Assembly: GCA_030435675.1 (NCBI GenBank) | Contig: CM059625.1 | Coordinates: forward strand, 3,782,001 to 3,846,000 | Length of the DNA stretch: 64,000 nt | Origin: Steinernema hermaphroditum | Lineage: Eukaryota; Nematoda; Chromadorea; Rhabditida; Steinernematidae | Direction of reading: 5' to 3' | Shown here: one piece after another, positions 10,785-22,016 of the stretch | How positions within the stretch are numbered: position 1 is the first letter of the stretch | Layout: every line of letters starts with the position of its first letter | Position numbers and translations under genes: made by a program | The notes under the pieces: model-generated | Seen by the model: only the letters and a program-made list of their open reading frames with translations | Databases searched by the model: none | What the model was told of the DNA's origin: nothing

Positions 10785-13448
10785 TTATCCAGCTTGAAGC
10801 CTCGTGATAAGAACATGGCTCAAATTGGCTTGCCGCGAAGCAAGAACCTTTTCCGGGTCATCGATATGCTTGATCTCAATGGTGCACACGATTTCCCCCT
10901 AAATGGATCCAAGTTGATTAAGCAAGGTCATTCGGGCTGGGCACTCACATTAGCTCGTTGAAGATTTGAGAGCATAATGCATCGCGAGATGCCTTCCTCC
11001 TCGTCTCGGACGACCTTTTCGTTCGACGTCGTTAATCCCTAAATCCACGAGAGTACACCCAATTAGTTTATGGAGATGGCTTGTACCTGACCAAACTTGA
11101 GATAGGCCAGATGAGACAGGGCATGCTCCGACGGTGCATGTTCATCCTCATCGGCATCGATCATCAGGTCGTCAACGCTGCTGAAGACGTAGACCTTGTT
11201 GGTGAAGTGGCCGCAGAAGTCGAACCAGATGATCACGCGCAATTCGAGCTCTTCGAACGAGACGTTTACGGGATTGGGCAGCTCTGCAAGCAATGATTCA
11301 TGGCCGTATATGATTGATTCCTGTCTCGTGTTTACCGTGCATTAGTCTCCAGTGCATAGTATGATGGTCATATGACGTTGTGTGTCCGTCGAATACGAGT
11401 TCGTCCGTTAATGACCGTGGCAAAGTGAGATTGGAACGTAGTTCTGGAATTTGTAAGTCGCACACTTTCGTGTCGTTGTCGACGTCTGAACGCTCAGTGT
11501 TCCGCTATTTTCACCGAGAGCTGTGGTTACCTCGGAACACTCTGTTTAACATGTCGAGCACGGGCAGTTTGAGAGTAATATGATTCTTTAAATACTTCAT
11601 AAACACTCCATTCGGTTCACCCTTCACTTCGTACGCACCGACGCCACCGCTCCTAAATGGTTGTGTGTGTGTTTATCGATGTGAAAAGCGCGTAAGATGC
11701 CGCTTACGTCGCATAGCCGTAAACCGTGTTCCGTGTAACTTTGACATTTCGCTGATATTGCTCGGCATATGTTATGAACGAGTCGATGTTGCACCTATAA
11801 AACGAACAGTTATGTCGGCTCGTTGAGTGCATTCGCTAATAGCCGAACTCACGGAAGGTATTTGCGGCAGATGTCGAGCAGAATGAGGTTAAGAGACGGT
11901 TCGTGTTCTTGCAAAATTGATAGCACCCAGTCCATGGAGAGACAATGCTGGGGCCCGTAATTGTTGGCCGGCGCGTCGACCGGAAGCAAATAGCATTGGC
12001 CATTTGCCTCGAATCCGTGCCCGACGAAATAGAAGACGGCTGAAAAGCGGACGGGTCATATTCGCGCTGTTGTTGTTGATGGTGCATGTTCGCGGTTCGC
12101 GCCAATAGTTGATGACTGTTTGTGGGTGGCCTGTGGACGTTCTTGCTCCTAGTGCAGCTCCGCGACGGACAGGTAGTTGTCTTCTCCGCTTCGTCGCATG
12201 TTGTTCGTCGCGCGAAAAACACAAACAAAGCGCTCGCTGGAAGTGTAGGGTGTTCGCGTAGACACGGACACAGAAGCGGTAAGTGGCACCGTGACAAGAC
12301 ATTGTTTGCCGACGATAGCATGTGCACCTTCTTCGCCTCTTCTGCCCCGGAGCTCCGTGCTTACACATACCGTATACACCGCGTCCCAGCAATTTTTTGT
12401 ATTCGCGAATGATGAATCGCATCTCCTCGAGCGTTAAGTCGGCCAGTGTGACCGTTTTGAACTTGAGCTCTTCCTGGATGCTTTGCGCGAGGGTTTCTGC
12501 ATCGCAGTGCGGTGTGATCAGGCTCGGCAAACAGCGGTAGGTGCGATTGCTGATGATTAGTGCCACTTTGTCTGCGGCGACGAGTTGTTCACTGATGTCG
12601 TCGTCGTCACTACGTCCGACCCCTAAACAACCGCGTCGTGCGCGAGTGGCTCGTGATGATCAGTGGTCACCTGCGTGCGCCTGATTAGCGTACTCCCCGT
12701 CGCCGACCTTCTCGAGCATGTCTTCAATTTTGCGTTTGTTACACTGTTCGCAGCCTAAATGAAATTATGACTTCTTATTGAATATGCAAAAGTGTCGGCT
12801 TCGGCGCTCGCATTGAGTGGCTCTCGGCCGACGCCAACATACACGCATCTTCAGGCTCGATTGCGTACGAGCTCAAGTCGACGACGTCCGTGATCAGCTC
12901 CGATTCGTACTCCTTGCCAGCACGTCGATAGAATGTCGACCACTCTTGGCCTTCGTCGATGAAGTTGCGCACATGGCACTTGAACATGTTGCGAGCTGTG
13001 CAAGTGCACCTAAATTAAAAAGACGCCCCACCATTATTGTTGTTTTGACGTCGTTTGCCTACCGCGAAATTATGAGAACGCTCGTTGTGGCACCCTCAAT
13101 TAATTCATCCTCTTTCATCCAGGCAAACTGTGGCGCTGGAAAACCGCTGGCCTTACATTCCAGGCGCAGTTGCAGTCCTTCGCCCGTCACCGAAACGAGC
13201 ACCTGTTCTGTGCGGGCCCAAATTAGCGCACCTGCAATCGTTCTATTGGCACGTCAAGTGCACTAAGAGACATACAGAATTTTCGGTGAAGCACCAACTG
13301 CGGCTTGTCCATGCACGCTCCGTAAAGTTTGGAAAGTGCGGCAAGACGCTGAATTAGGTCCTTGACCGTTTGTCCGCGGTTGCCCAAGTAGCGCAGGAAG
13401 TACTCGGCCGGATTCCTGCTGGCCGAAACCCTTTCGATCTCATCGCTT
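10785..13448 (-). CDS. malt-1: MALT1 paracaspase (death domain - Ig - paracaspase - Ig), first exon unresolved
   Basis: Exons in transcript order: 13448-13276, 13231-13063, 13009-12843, 12754-12671, 12622-12371, 12039-11853, 11794-11708, 11652-11531, 11485-11336, 11283-11087, 11038-10949, 10898-10785; all phases agree (about 597 aa without the N-terminus). The first exon has a death-domain-like helix set (NPAEYFLRYLGNRGQTV...). Next is an Ig domain (ECKASGFPAPQFAW ... FKCHV). The caspase-like p20 begins DKVALIISNRTYR and contains the catalytic His in FYFVGHGFEANG and the catalytic Cys in LILLDICRK; the p10-like part includes VYGYATSGG and GVFMKYLKNH. A C-terminal Ig follows after MHELPNP. Human MALT1 shows YYAGHG, LLDMCRK and FGYAT at the same places. 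MALT1 is an Arg-specific protease and scaffold in NF-kB-type signalling. Both catalytic residues are kept, so it should be active. Only one Ig is clear before the protease. The remaining 5' exon must end in phase 2. Confidence 0.88.
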
Positions 13449-16400
13449 CTAAAGCAAACAGCTTTTATTTGGGACTAGAGGGCTTCGCCTCTGAGTTCCT
13501 AGAAGCGAGTGCGTCATGTGTTTGCTGCGTGTCCTTTGTAGTGAAATGTTTTTGCTCTTTGTTGCATCGAAATTTCCGATCTGTTCCGCTCGAATAACAA
13601 GCATTGTTCACTGAAGTGGGTGCATGAATTCGATAATCCAGTTCAAAGAGAACGACTCGAAGGACGTAATATGACACTAAGATATTGCGAAAGACCTAAA
13701 CCGTTTTTTGGCTCATGCATGCCCTTGAAATGACGCAGCAGTCGCGGCGTCGTCTCTAACTACTGTCTGAGACCTCTCAAACGTTCCGCTGCTGATGTGG
13801 TGTATGAGTGACAAGGGATGCACGAATGAAATATTTTGCTTCTTCACCACTACTTTTTGCCATGCGATCATCTGTTGGTGGTCTGGGTTGGTCGGTCGCC
13901 TTGTTGCTGGAGCAATTACTGGCGTAGACACAAAAATGAAGGGTGGCGACGGTGGATGTAGCAGACAGCAACAAGAGCAGAGCACAGGGCTGGTGACAAC
14001 ATCACGTACGACACTGGACGTGTACGCGCGCGCTCAGGCGTTATTTTCGCGCAATGATTCTGTTCGCAGGGCGCATCACAACGTTGACGACGTTGTCGAC
14101 GTTGACAGTGGGGTGGTGTTCTGGTGCCGTCCTGGGAGTAGTAAAAAGAACGGAAACGAGGGTTTTTCTTTGTCGTCACGACAGCAAAATGAAAAGCTTC
14201 GGTCTTTTAGGCGCGCGTGGTGGCTTGGCGCTCGTTGTTCTTCGCCGAAATGGTGGTACCTCCCCAGTGCCGCGGCGTTCGGAGTCGTGGTGTTGAGCTG
14301 TAGAGCATCAGCACCAGCAGCAGCGGTTGTAGTGGTAAAGTGTGTGACCGAGCGCATCAGGACCTCCGCCCCACTCCGCGCATCCGACCGCCCGGAGTGC
14401 CATCTGTGCATGCATGTAAATGACCATGGCCGGGCGTTCGGCTCGACTCTCGGCCATCCATCTAGTAGCAATCTATCCTTCTTGCTCCAGTCTACGGCCC
14501 TTCTGTGGGTGGTGCGCGCGTGGTTCGGTTATGTGTTGTGACGGCGCCGGCGGTTTCGTAGACTTCTCCGTTCCGTCGCCGTCATTTTCGTTGTTCCCGA
14601 CGTGCAAACGAGCACGATGGAGACGCGCACTCAAAAATGTGTGTGCGATTCACACCCGCGCTGCATAGTCACTGATGATGGTGTAACTACTACTAGAGCT
14701 TGGCGAGACAAAGTTATCGAATGATCTCCGTAATCAGTGCGTGCTATCGATTAGTTGTGCATCGCTGTGACCCAAGTGGGCTGCCACTTAGCCAAAAATG
14801 ATGACAAGGAGCGAAATATTTTAGATGCTATCCGTGCTGACTAATGTTAGCTGGAACAGCCGATGAATGTGCAATTTATGCGCATTTCACGGAGCTAATC
14901 CCGCCAAAATCAACAGGCATTAAATGAGGTGACCAACCGGCTAAGTCTGTTTGAATAGAAAAGATATTTCTTCTGTCACTGCTGTCGTGTTTATGTCTCA
15001 TTTCGTTATAGGTGATAACGCGCTTTTTGATCACTTACGTTAGATTATATACGCTGGCGGGATCGTCGTCGATCAGCTTGAGCCATGTATTGCTGCTATT
15101 TAATGAGCTCGCTAACTTGCTTGAAATTGTATAAGGTAAATCGGTTAGATTCGTCGTCAGCTGCACTGACGAGGAAGCTGGCATCTTTTACGTAAGCAAA
15201 GCTAATTTGCATAAAGCTACATCATATGAATATTTTGATGCTTTTTCTCGTCAATCTGCAATGAGAAACATAATCAGGCACAAAGTGTCAGTGCGAAGTG
15301 TGAATGCTGCGTTCCTTCCGCACATTATTCATTTGCGTGGTAGCGGGCATCGACATTGTTTCTAGGGACACGGCAACAGGCACTAACTCGGCTTTAAGTT
15401 TCCTCCCCGCGCCCGAGGCAATTTAGAGAGAAAGGCAGAACGCCGCGGGGTCTCGTCAGAATATTGGAGACGACGTAATGACTTTCAGAAGCGGGGCAAG
15501 AACGTCTGCCTGCTCCCCACACCCGCCTCTATATTCTGGCCTCCGAGCCGGCCAGCTATTGCGTGCGCATCCGACTGGGCTGCTAGGGCGCGGGTTCGAG
15601 TTTGGCGCACGATCGGGTACCGGCCAAATACATCTTCCCACTCTCGTTCGACGACCGCCACTTCCGAGCGTGGCGACAGGCCGACTGGCTCATGTAAGTC
15701 GTGGGGCATTACCGTAGTCGGCGCAGTCGCTTCGAAACGCCGTCAACCCTGCACATCGACACGCGGCGGCTGTGTCGTTTTTCGTCCCACTCGACGCAAG
15801 ACACTACAGCGCAGACGAGCAGAGAAAGGAAAAAAAATATCTTAGCACGAGCGTCGGCGCTTTGTTTGCATCTGCGGGGATGGCGGTACCGCTGCTGTTT
15901 CCTGCTTGCTGCCGACGGCCTGCTACGATGAATGGTGGGTGACGACGACAACGCATCGACCGCGCTGGGGTGTTGCGGGCGCTGTTCTGACGATGATGGC
16001 GGTGATGTAGATGTGGCGGGGCGAGGGGCGAGTGCTTTTGTAGAAAGGCCGTCTTTGCCCGCTCGCGGCGCCCTGCTACTTGGCTCACCGCCACTCGCAT
16101 GCACCACCTACAGCGATGTCGATGTCGGCTTGAGGCGCACATCGCATACCATCCGATAGGAGAGCGCGAATCAATAGCGCGCACCCGCATCGATCAATTC
16201 ACTGGACTCGCTCGTCGCCCTCTGCACAGCTCTGGCCCCGACTTGGTATGCTGCAACGCTTGCAGGCAAAATCAGAGGGACGAACGAAGGGGAGACTTGA
16301 ACTGTGTGTGCCGCGCGTGCGCGCGCAAGATCACAAACAAGTGTATACGGTATCGACGCCGACCTCACTATGACGTTTTCGTCTCCGAGTTGTACTCTTA

Positions 16401-16600
16401 GGATCGCGAAGGCGCGACTGCACTTTTAGTGCAACGTTTCGGCCAAACTGGGAAATCAGCTGATTCTTTCCATTTTTCAGACGCTCCTTATTTGCTATGA
16501 ATATATCGTAACGGTCAACGATATCTTTGAATTACCGGTTTACTAAGCAGGATAACTCGAATTCTGAAGTCCTTCCGCAGGTCAACCGAGGCATTAAGCC
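13449..16600. other. Divergent intergenic region between paracaspase and Onecut genes
   Basis: The missing first exon of the paracaspase gene (-) and any 5'UTR exons of the Onecut gene (+) should lie here, but I could not place either. Much of 13.9-16.3 kb is GC-rich and CpG-rich with long accidental open frames on both strands. None has a domain or a convincing splice context. A tRNA-like relic is present at 15.54-15.61 kb. Confidence 0.4.
15538..15612 (+). repeat. tRNA-like relic or tRNA-derived SINE head
   Basis: The stretch resembles a tRNA body. A D-arm/A-box-like AGCTATTGCGTGCGCATC is followed by CCGACT...GCTAGG in the anticodon-arm position, and then by a T-arm/B-box-like GCGGGTTCGAGTTTGGC. 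The B box fits GGTTCGANNCC except in its last bases, and I cannot form a good acceptor stem. A decayed tRNA or a SINE promoter is more likely than a working tRNA gene. Confidence 0.35.
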
Positions 16601-19578
16601 ATGGAGCCGCCTGCAGTGACTTCGTGCAGCGTTTCTCAGCTGACAGGGGTGCTCGGAGGCAGCTCCAATGGGTTCGTTTCAGCCGGGCACTTGCCAAATT
16701 GTTCATAATTTCAGTTTTAGCATCCGCAAAGGCCGAAGTGAAATGACCGAATATCTACAAATCGATCCCTTTGTGGCGAGAGGGCAGTTCGAAGAGCTGC
16801 CCGAAAACTTTCTCGATACAATAAGCCCACAGCAAACGGTATCTCATGGCCACGTCGTCCATCAGGATCCAAGCATCGTATCCGTTGCCAGTCCTCAACT
16901 GGCGTCTTTAACTCCAATGAGTCTCAGCGAAACGGGGTTGGTTTTTATGCAATTTACTTAATTGCCTTGTTGCAATCCACCTAACCTTATCCATGCAATC
17001 TCTATATTCAGATAATTTAGTTATTTACTATTTAGTGGATACACTACTTTGGTTTCTATGGGTGCGCAGCCTTCTTACTCAACCACTATGAAACCGGAAC
17101 CGGTGCATGACGGTTTATCAATAGCATCTCATCACCCTATTCATTCTACCCATGCGAGTCTACTAGAAAAAAGGTGAGTCTTTAACGTTTCTTTCGCCAC
17201 AATTCATGCACGTATTTTAAGTTTTGGCAATGGCCCTGCCGGCCTACTCTCCCCGTTGCATATTGATTCTAATCGCTGTGCCGACATTGGTTTGGTGAGC
17301 TCAATAGCGAGGCCGAACGGCCGAGCAGCGGGCGATATGCTTTCGAATTTACGGAGGCCGTTGTACATAAAAGAAGAAGTTACGGGAGAGATTGTTCTTG
17401 ATCATCATAACTCACTTACTCATCATAACCAACAACAGTATGTGGAACCGGATTACCTGGATGCGCAGCAGCAGCAGGAGCTGGAACGCATGGCCAACGC
17501 CGAAACGCCTCCAGCGGTCAGCAACGTTGAACTGGCTTCGACGATGATCGCCTCGCTTATTGGAGAGCCGCCGGGCGCCAACTGGGGAAGCACAAGGGTG
17601 AGTTCGCACATTGCCTCGTTGGACAATAAAAGTCGCTTACCTCGGCGCCCTCTCTGTCATACAATCGCCAGCTGCACGTCGGCCCTTTACGGTTCGCGCC
17701 AAATGCAAATCAGATCCTCCGTCGCTTATCGCGCGTCTTTCGCAACAAGGAGTGCTCGAACCGCCTTTCTCTTTCTCCTAGCGCTCTTCACCCTTTCACC
17801 CTCTATCCCCGTCTTCCCTTACTTATCTTTAAGGTCTAAATCGCTATATATACCTTTTTAGAATATGAGCCCTCCGCCGCCGCCACAGATCTACCACTCT
17901 CCGAACCCCGTTCTGAACGACATGCCAAGCACAAGGCAAACATCGCTAAGAATTAAGCACGACGTGGACGACGGTCCCATCTCCGTAGATGATAACACAG
18001 CGTCTTCATCGAACAATGACGATGTCCGAACAGCGTCGGTATCGTCAACGCGAAAAGCGGCTGCCTCCTCCTCAACACCATCTGCTTCCACGGCCTCAAC
18101 GACAAACTCACGGACGTACTCCACCAACGACAAGAGTGATCCCTTAAATGCCGAAATCGACGATGACATCTACATCGATACGAAAGATCTATGCAAAAGG
18201 ATAGCCTTCGAGTTAAAGCAGCATTCAATACCCCAAGCGATATTCGCAGAAAGGATATTATGCAGGTGCACATTAGAGTTTTGACCGCATGATATCTTAA
18301 TGGCGCATTTTCAGAAGTCAAGGAACACTGTCCGACTTATTACGGAATCCCAAACCTTGGAACAAATTAAAATCGGGTCGTGAAACGTTCAGACGAATGT
18401 ATAATTGGGTACAACAGCCGCTACACCAAAGGCTAGCCATTCTCGACATGTACAAAAGCGACGGCGAAGATGGAGGGAAGATGTATCCATGTTCAAGTAC
18501 TGTGCCTATGATGTCTCCTCCCACTCCTGCCCAAAACGTGAGGCATTACTCAAGGAATCGGAATCAATCCGACGACTCCAGTCAGAATGGTGGCAGCGCC
18601 CCGAAAAGGCCACGATTAGTATTTACGGATATCCAGAAAAGGACGTTGCAAGTAAGTTGTTATGCGCTATTCGTTCTTACGAGAATTCATGCTATCCGAA
18701 GTGCAGAAATTATGATAGTCATGACTTTTAGGGTGAAGTAGGAAAATTTCGAAATTCCTTCTCTTTGAGCAGCTGCTTTAAACGTGACATATAGCCCAGG
18801 ATGACTTTCTCGTGTTGAATTTTTTGGAATGAGCTTTCTATGTATGTGTGCTATGCTTCGGTGCACACGCTACGCAGTAAGATAACAATGCCCTGTTCTA
18901 TTTGACGCAATTCCATGTCTACTTTTTTTCAGGCAATCTTCAAAGAAACGCAAAGACCAAGCAGAGAAATGCAACAAACAATCGCCGAACATCTGAGGCT
19001 CGACATCTCAACAGTTGCCAATTTCTTCATGAACGCGAGACGGAGATCCAGAGCAGGCATCAACGGAGAAGACGAACCAGCGCCTTATCAACAAGTGCGA
19101 CAAATTACGCCGCCGCCAGTTTCACCGCCGCCTGTCACGTCTACGACCACCAGATCAGCGAAGTCGAAGAACGCTCACTTATACCGAAGCGAATCGAACC
19201 ACTCTGAAGGTAGTCCTGAAGGTGATCTATCGTCACCCGAAGAAGACTGTGACGACACTTCGCCCGTAGCAGCCATAACCAATGCAGACAGTCCACCGCA
19301 CAGCTACGAAGATGCCGTTTCGCTAGCCGACGTAGCAGTTCCGAGCGGCCATCATTCGGCGTCTCCGCCGCAAGGGGCAGCATCACCTCCGCGTGTGCAA
19401 GAACATCGTGAGCCGACGGCCGAGGAAGTCAAGGTTAGCAAGCGGTTGTGGTTGCGCTCCAGCAAAAAGTCATCTCCTTCAGAAAGGCGCGCTCACGCTA
19501 TCAACGATGCACACAATTCCCGTCGCAGGAAACAAAATCGTAACCGTAAAGGTTGAGCGCGAGGCTACACTGTCATGA
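16601..19578 (+). CDS. onecut: Onecut-family transcription factor (CUT domain plus divergent homeodomain), ~714 aa
   Basis: Eight exons join in frame: 16601-16671, 16715-16936, 17036-17173, 17222-17597, 17862-18265, 18315-18651, 18933-19433, 19483-19578. The single CUT domain (about residues 370-450) contains IPQAIFAERILCR, split by an intron exactly before SQGTLSDLLRNPKPW, then LKSGRETFRRM. The homeodomain (about 500-560) reads PKRPRLVFTDIQKRTLQ, with a second intron, then AIFKETQRPSREMQ and VANFFMNARRRS. Phe48/Met50 in recognition helix 3 is the Onecut signature. GYTTLVSMGAQPSYS in exon 3 corresponds to the conserved N-terminal Onecut motif. It is a nuclear DNA-binding regulator; Onecut genes specify neuronal and endodermal fates. 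The C-terminus has acidic, Ser/Pro-rich blocks. Nearest C. elegans relatives are the ceh-38/ceh-48 group; I do not assign one. The start is the first ATG in frame after a CCGCAG acceptor at 16580. The last 49-nt intron could also be read through, giving a different short tail. Confidence 0.9.
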
Positions 19579-21998
19579 CCGCAGAATCCGGGTACGTCTC
19601 TATCCGTATTACCGACTGTAATCAAAACGCCTTTTTAGGTGCAAAGCAAACTTGTCATGCGATGCTATTCAACTATTATGGGTCCATTTTTTAGAATTTC
19701 CGGCTTTGTGAGCAGTTTTCGCTTGCCATTTAATGGTCATCAGTTCTCAGCTGTTCTTCTGGTATCCTTCGTCCCGATTTCCTTCTTTTTGTAGGTTGTA
19801 TACCCTCAGGTTCCTTATAGCTCTGTCCGTTTTCTCTCGAAGATTCCCGCCAGTCTTACTGAACTTAATATTCACTCTCGTCTACGATTCTTTCAGTCCG
19901 GCTAATTTGGTATTACCTGTTTATTTATCTCTATTTAATGTGTCACCAATCCGAGTCAATTAGCTTTTTACCGCTATGCCAGCCCCTCTCACTATGTACA
20001 TTGACCCACAACCCTCCCCAACTGTCGTAGTATGCGCACTCGAGCCTTGATTACTGCAAATGAATTGAGCCTTGTGTGATGTTCTCGTTCGGCTTCCTGA
20101 TGTTCGCCGTCGTGGTCAGCGGCGCGCGGGCGACTTGTATATTATCCACACGCGCTGAAAACGGAACTTTCGATCACACCCCTGTTATTATTTGTGAAAA
20201 TTTATTATTATTAATTATGCATTATTAACTGTGGTCACTACAAGAGAAGACTGATTTCTTGGAGGCTTCTTGATTCGTTTGTAATGCTTATACGGTCTTG
20301 AACGATCTCGCAAAGGTTGTTGTGTGAATTGAATTACTGGTCGCCTTAGTGTCTACTGGTCACTGCAACATTCTCTTGCAAAGCGAGTGGGAATGGCACA
20401 TGCGCTTGGTGGAATTGGTCGTTGGAGTTTTGCACGTGGTAGAGGCAACACGTGCGCTCTCATTCACAGCTGATGTGGAGCAATGTCGGTCGATAATTTC
20501 TCCACATTGATTGTTCTCGTCATCCGCACGCGCCGTTCGCATAATTTTTAAAAAGTTTGAATGAGTTATCGACTGGTGCCGCTCTCTCGGTGCTGTGGCC
20601 GAATCGATTGTTGAGGGGCTGAGTGAATCGATTTTTGCATTGGAAACGAATCTGAATCGATATGAGGCGCACTTCTCAGCTGATCGCCTAGTTTTGGCCT
20701 CGTTTGTTCTTCCACTTCCTACGGCTCTTCTGCTTCGGCACCAAGTTTATCGTAATCTAAGATATTGTGTTATTGATGTTGAGTACTGAGACAGTTTCTT
20801 GAGGTGCAAGCGTTGTTTCATATCCTATTGGCAAAGCGATGCTCTCGCAAGGATCAATTACATTTGGGTCCTAGCGCGGATCGATACTGATGTGTGAATA
20901 GCCCATAAACAGTCCTTATCGCGATGCTATGGTGCGTTGTTGTCCATTTCAGCGATGTTGCCGCTTGATACGATCGATCTTCAGTCTCGGTGTACCGTCG
21001 TTTCTGAGTTGTGCATTCCTTACTAAGGTCCTAATTTCGGCTGTGGCATGCGTGTACTGTAAATCAAATGCATGCGGTTTTCGGAAAAGCGTCATTTGAG
21101 GAAGCATTTGAGAGTGGAACGCAACGAAACAAGTTTCATACTTGAAGACTTATTTTACGTTTTGCAAAAGGTTTCGTTTCATCAGGTGCTCGCCAGCGAA
21201 CTCACTGGTAATTGATCTTTGTGTTTCTGAGACATCGATTTGCTGCGCCGAAGTGAGCAAACTTTTAAATTGATCGCCCCTTTGTGTTGCACCTGTTAAT
21301 TGCTTTTTAATATCGGAGACGCTTTTTAGATGCAAAGAGGATATTTGCACGTTGTAGGATGTGACAGGTCTACTCAGATTTTTTAAGTTAAACGCTGAGA
21401 TTTCCACTTAGGAGGCTACTTTTTGCTGTCAGTTGCTTTACACCCCGCTCAGCCGATCGGAGATTGTCGCTGATGTCTCTCACCTGTGTCTTTTTTGTTT
21501 ACGAGTGTAATATGGAACCACCGGTCAGTGCAGGTCAGAATAAGTACATTGAATTTACTGTCTGCGGCTCCAATTAAAGTACCAGTTTTGATCGTGGATA
21601 GGCTTAAGCGTTGAGAGGCGAAGAAGTGGATGCTCGTTGCCTTGTGTGCTCGATAATCGTGCACCGACAGTGATTTCTCTCTGTTTTTGCCGTTGAAAGG
21701 GCGAAAAGCGCGATACAGTGATCGCGCTGATCAGAGGGCACGCAGCTGCTAAGTGACTGCTTGACTCGTGCTCCGCCTTCTCAGTGTTTAAAAACTATCT
21801 CGCCACCATTGGCCTCCGCCGTTGTAACCCACTCGGATAGCACGTTTTATATCACCACGTGGTGGTCTGCGGCGCTCTGCTCTCCTGCTTTCTTCGGTGA
21901 TGGCGACTGCCCTGTGTGATCATTGATGTGAAAGGCGTGCTTTAGTCCCTTTCTGCAGCGGGCGAATGCACTATATATACAGGAGGTCGTCTGTTTCA
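19579..21998. other. Intergenic region between Onecut and methylmalonate-semialdehyde dehydrogenase genes
   Basis: No supported gene. It contains the Onecut 3'UTR, an AT-rich stretch near 20.19-20.23 kb, and the presumed promoter of the dehydrogenase gene. Open frames are short and unmotivated on both strands. Confidence 0.4.
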
Positions 21999-22016
21999 GA
22001 GGAGAACTTGGTGACC
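21991..22016 (+). promoter_or_regulatory. Probable trans-splice acceptor of the dehydrogenase gene
   Basis: CTGTTTCAG ends at 21999, 17 nt before the ATG at 22017. The sequence and distance suit a spliced-leader acceptor. It also argues against the upstream in-frame ATG at 21966, which lies before the acceptor. Confidence 0.45.

Noticed and set aside
11889..12566. A 225-codon minus-strand frame running through the paracaspase gene
   Set aside because: Its first part is the true exon 12622-12371, but the rest reads through the 331-nt intron and then in the wrong frame over the catalytic exon, so it is not the protein.
13795..14541. A 248-codon plus-strand frame and a 131-codon minus-strand frame in the GC-rich region
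   Set aside because: No motif, low-complexity Val/Ser/Arg runs, both strands open at once as expected in CpG-rich DNA, and no splice context.
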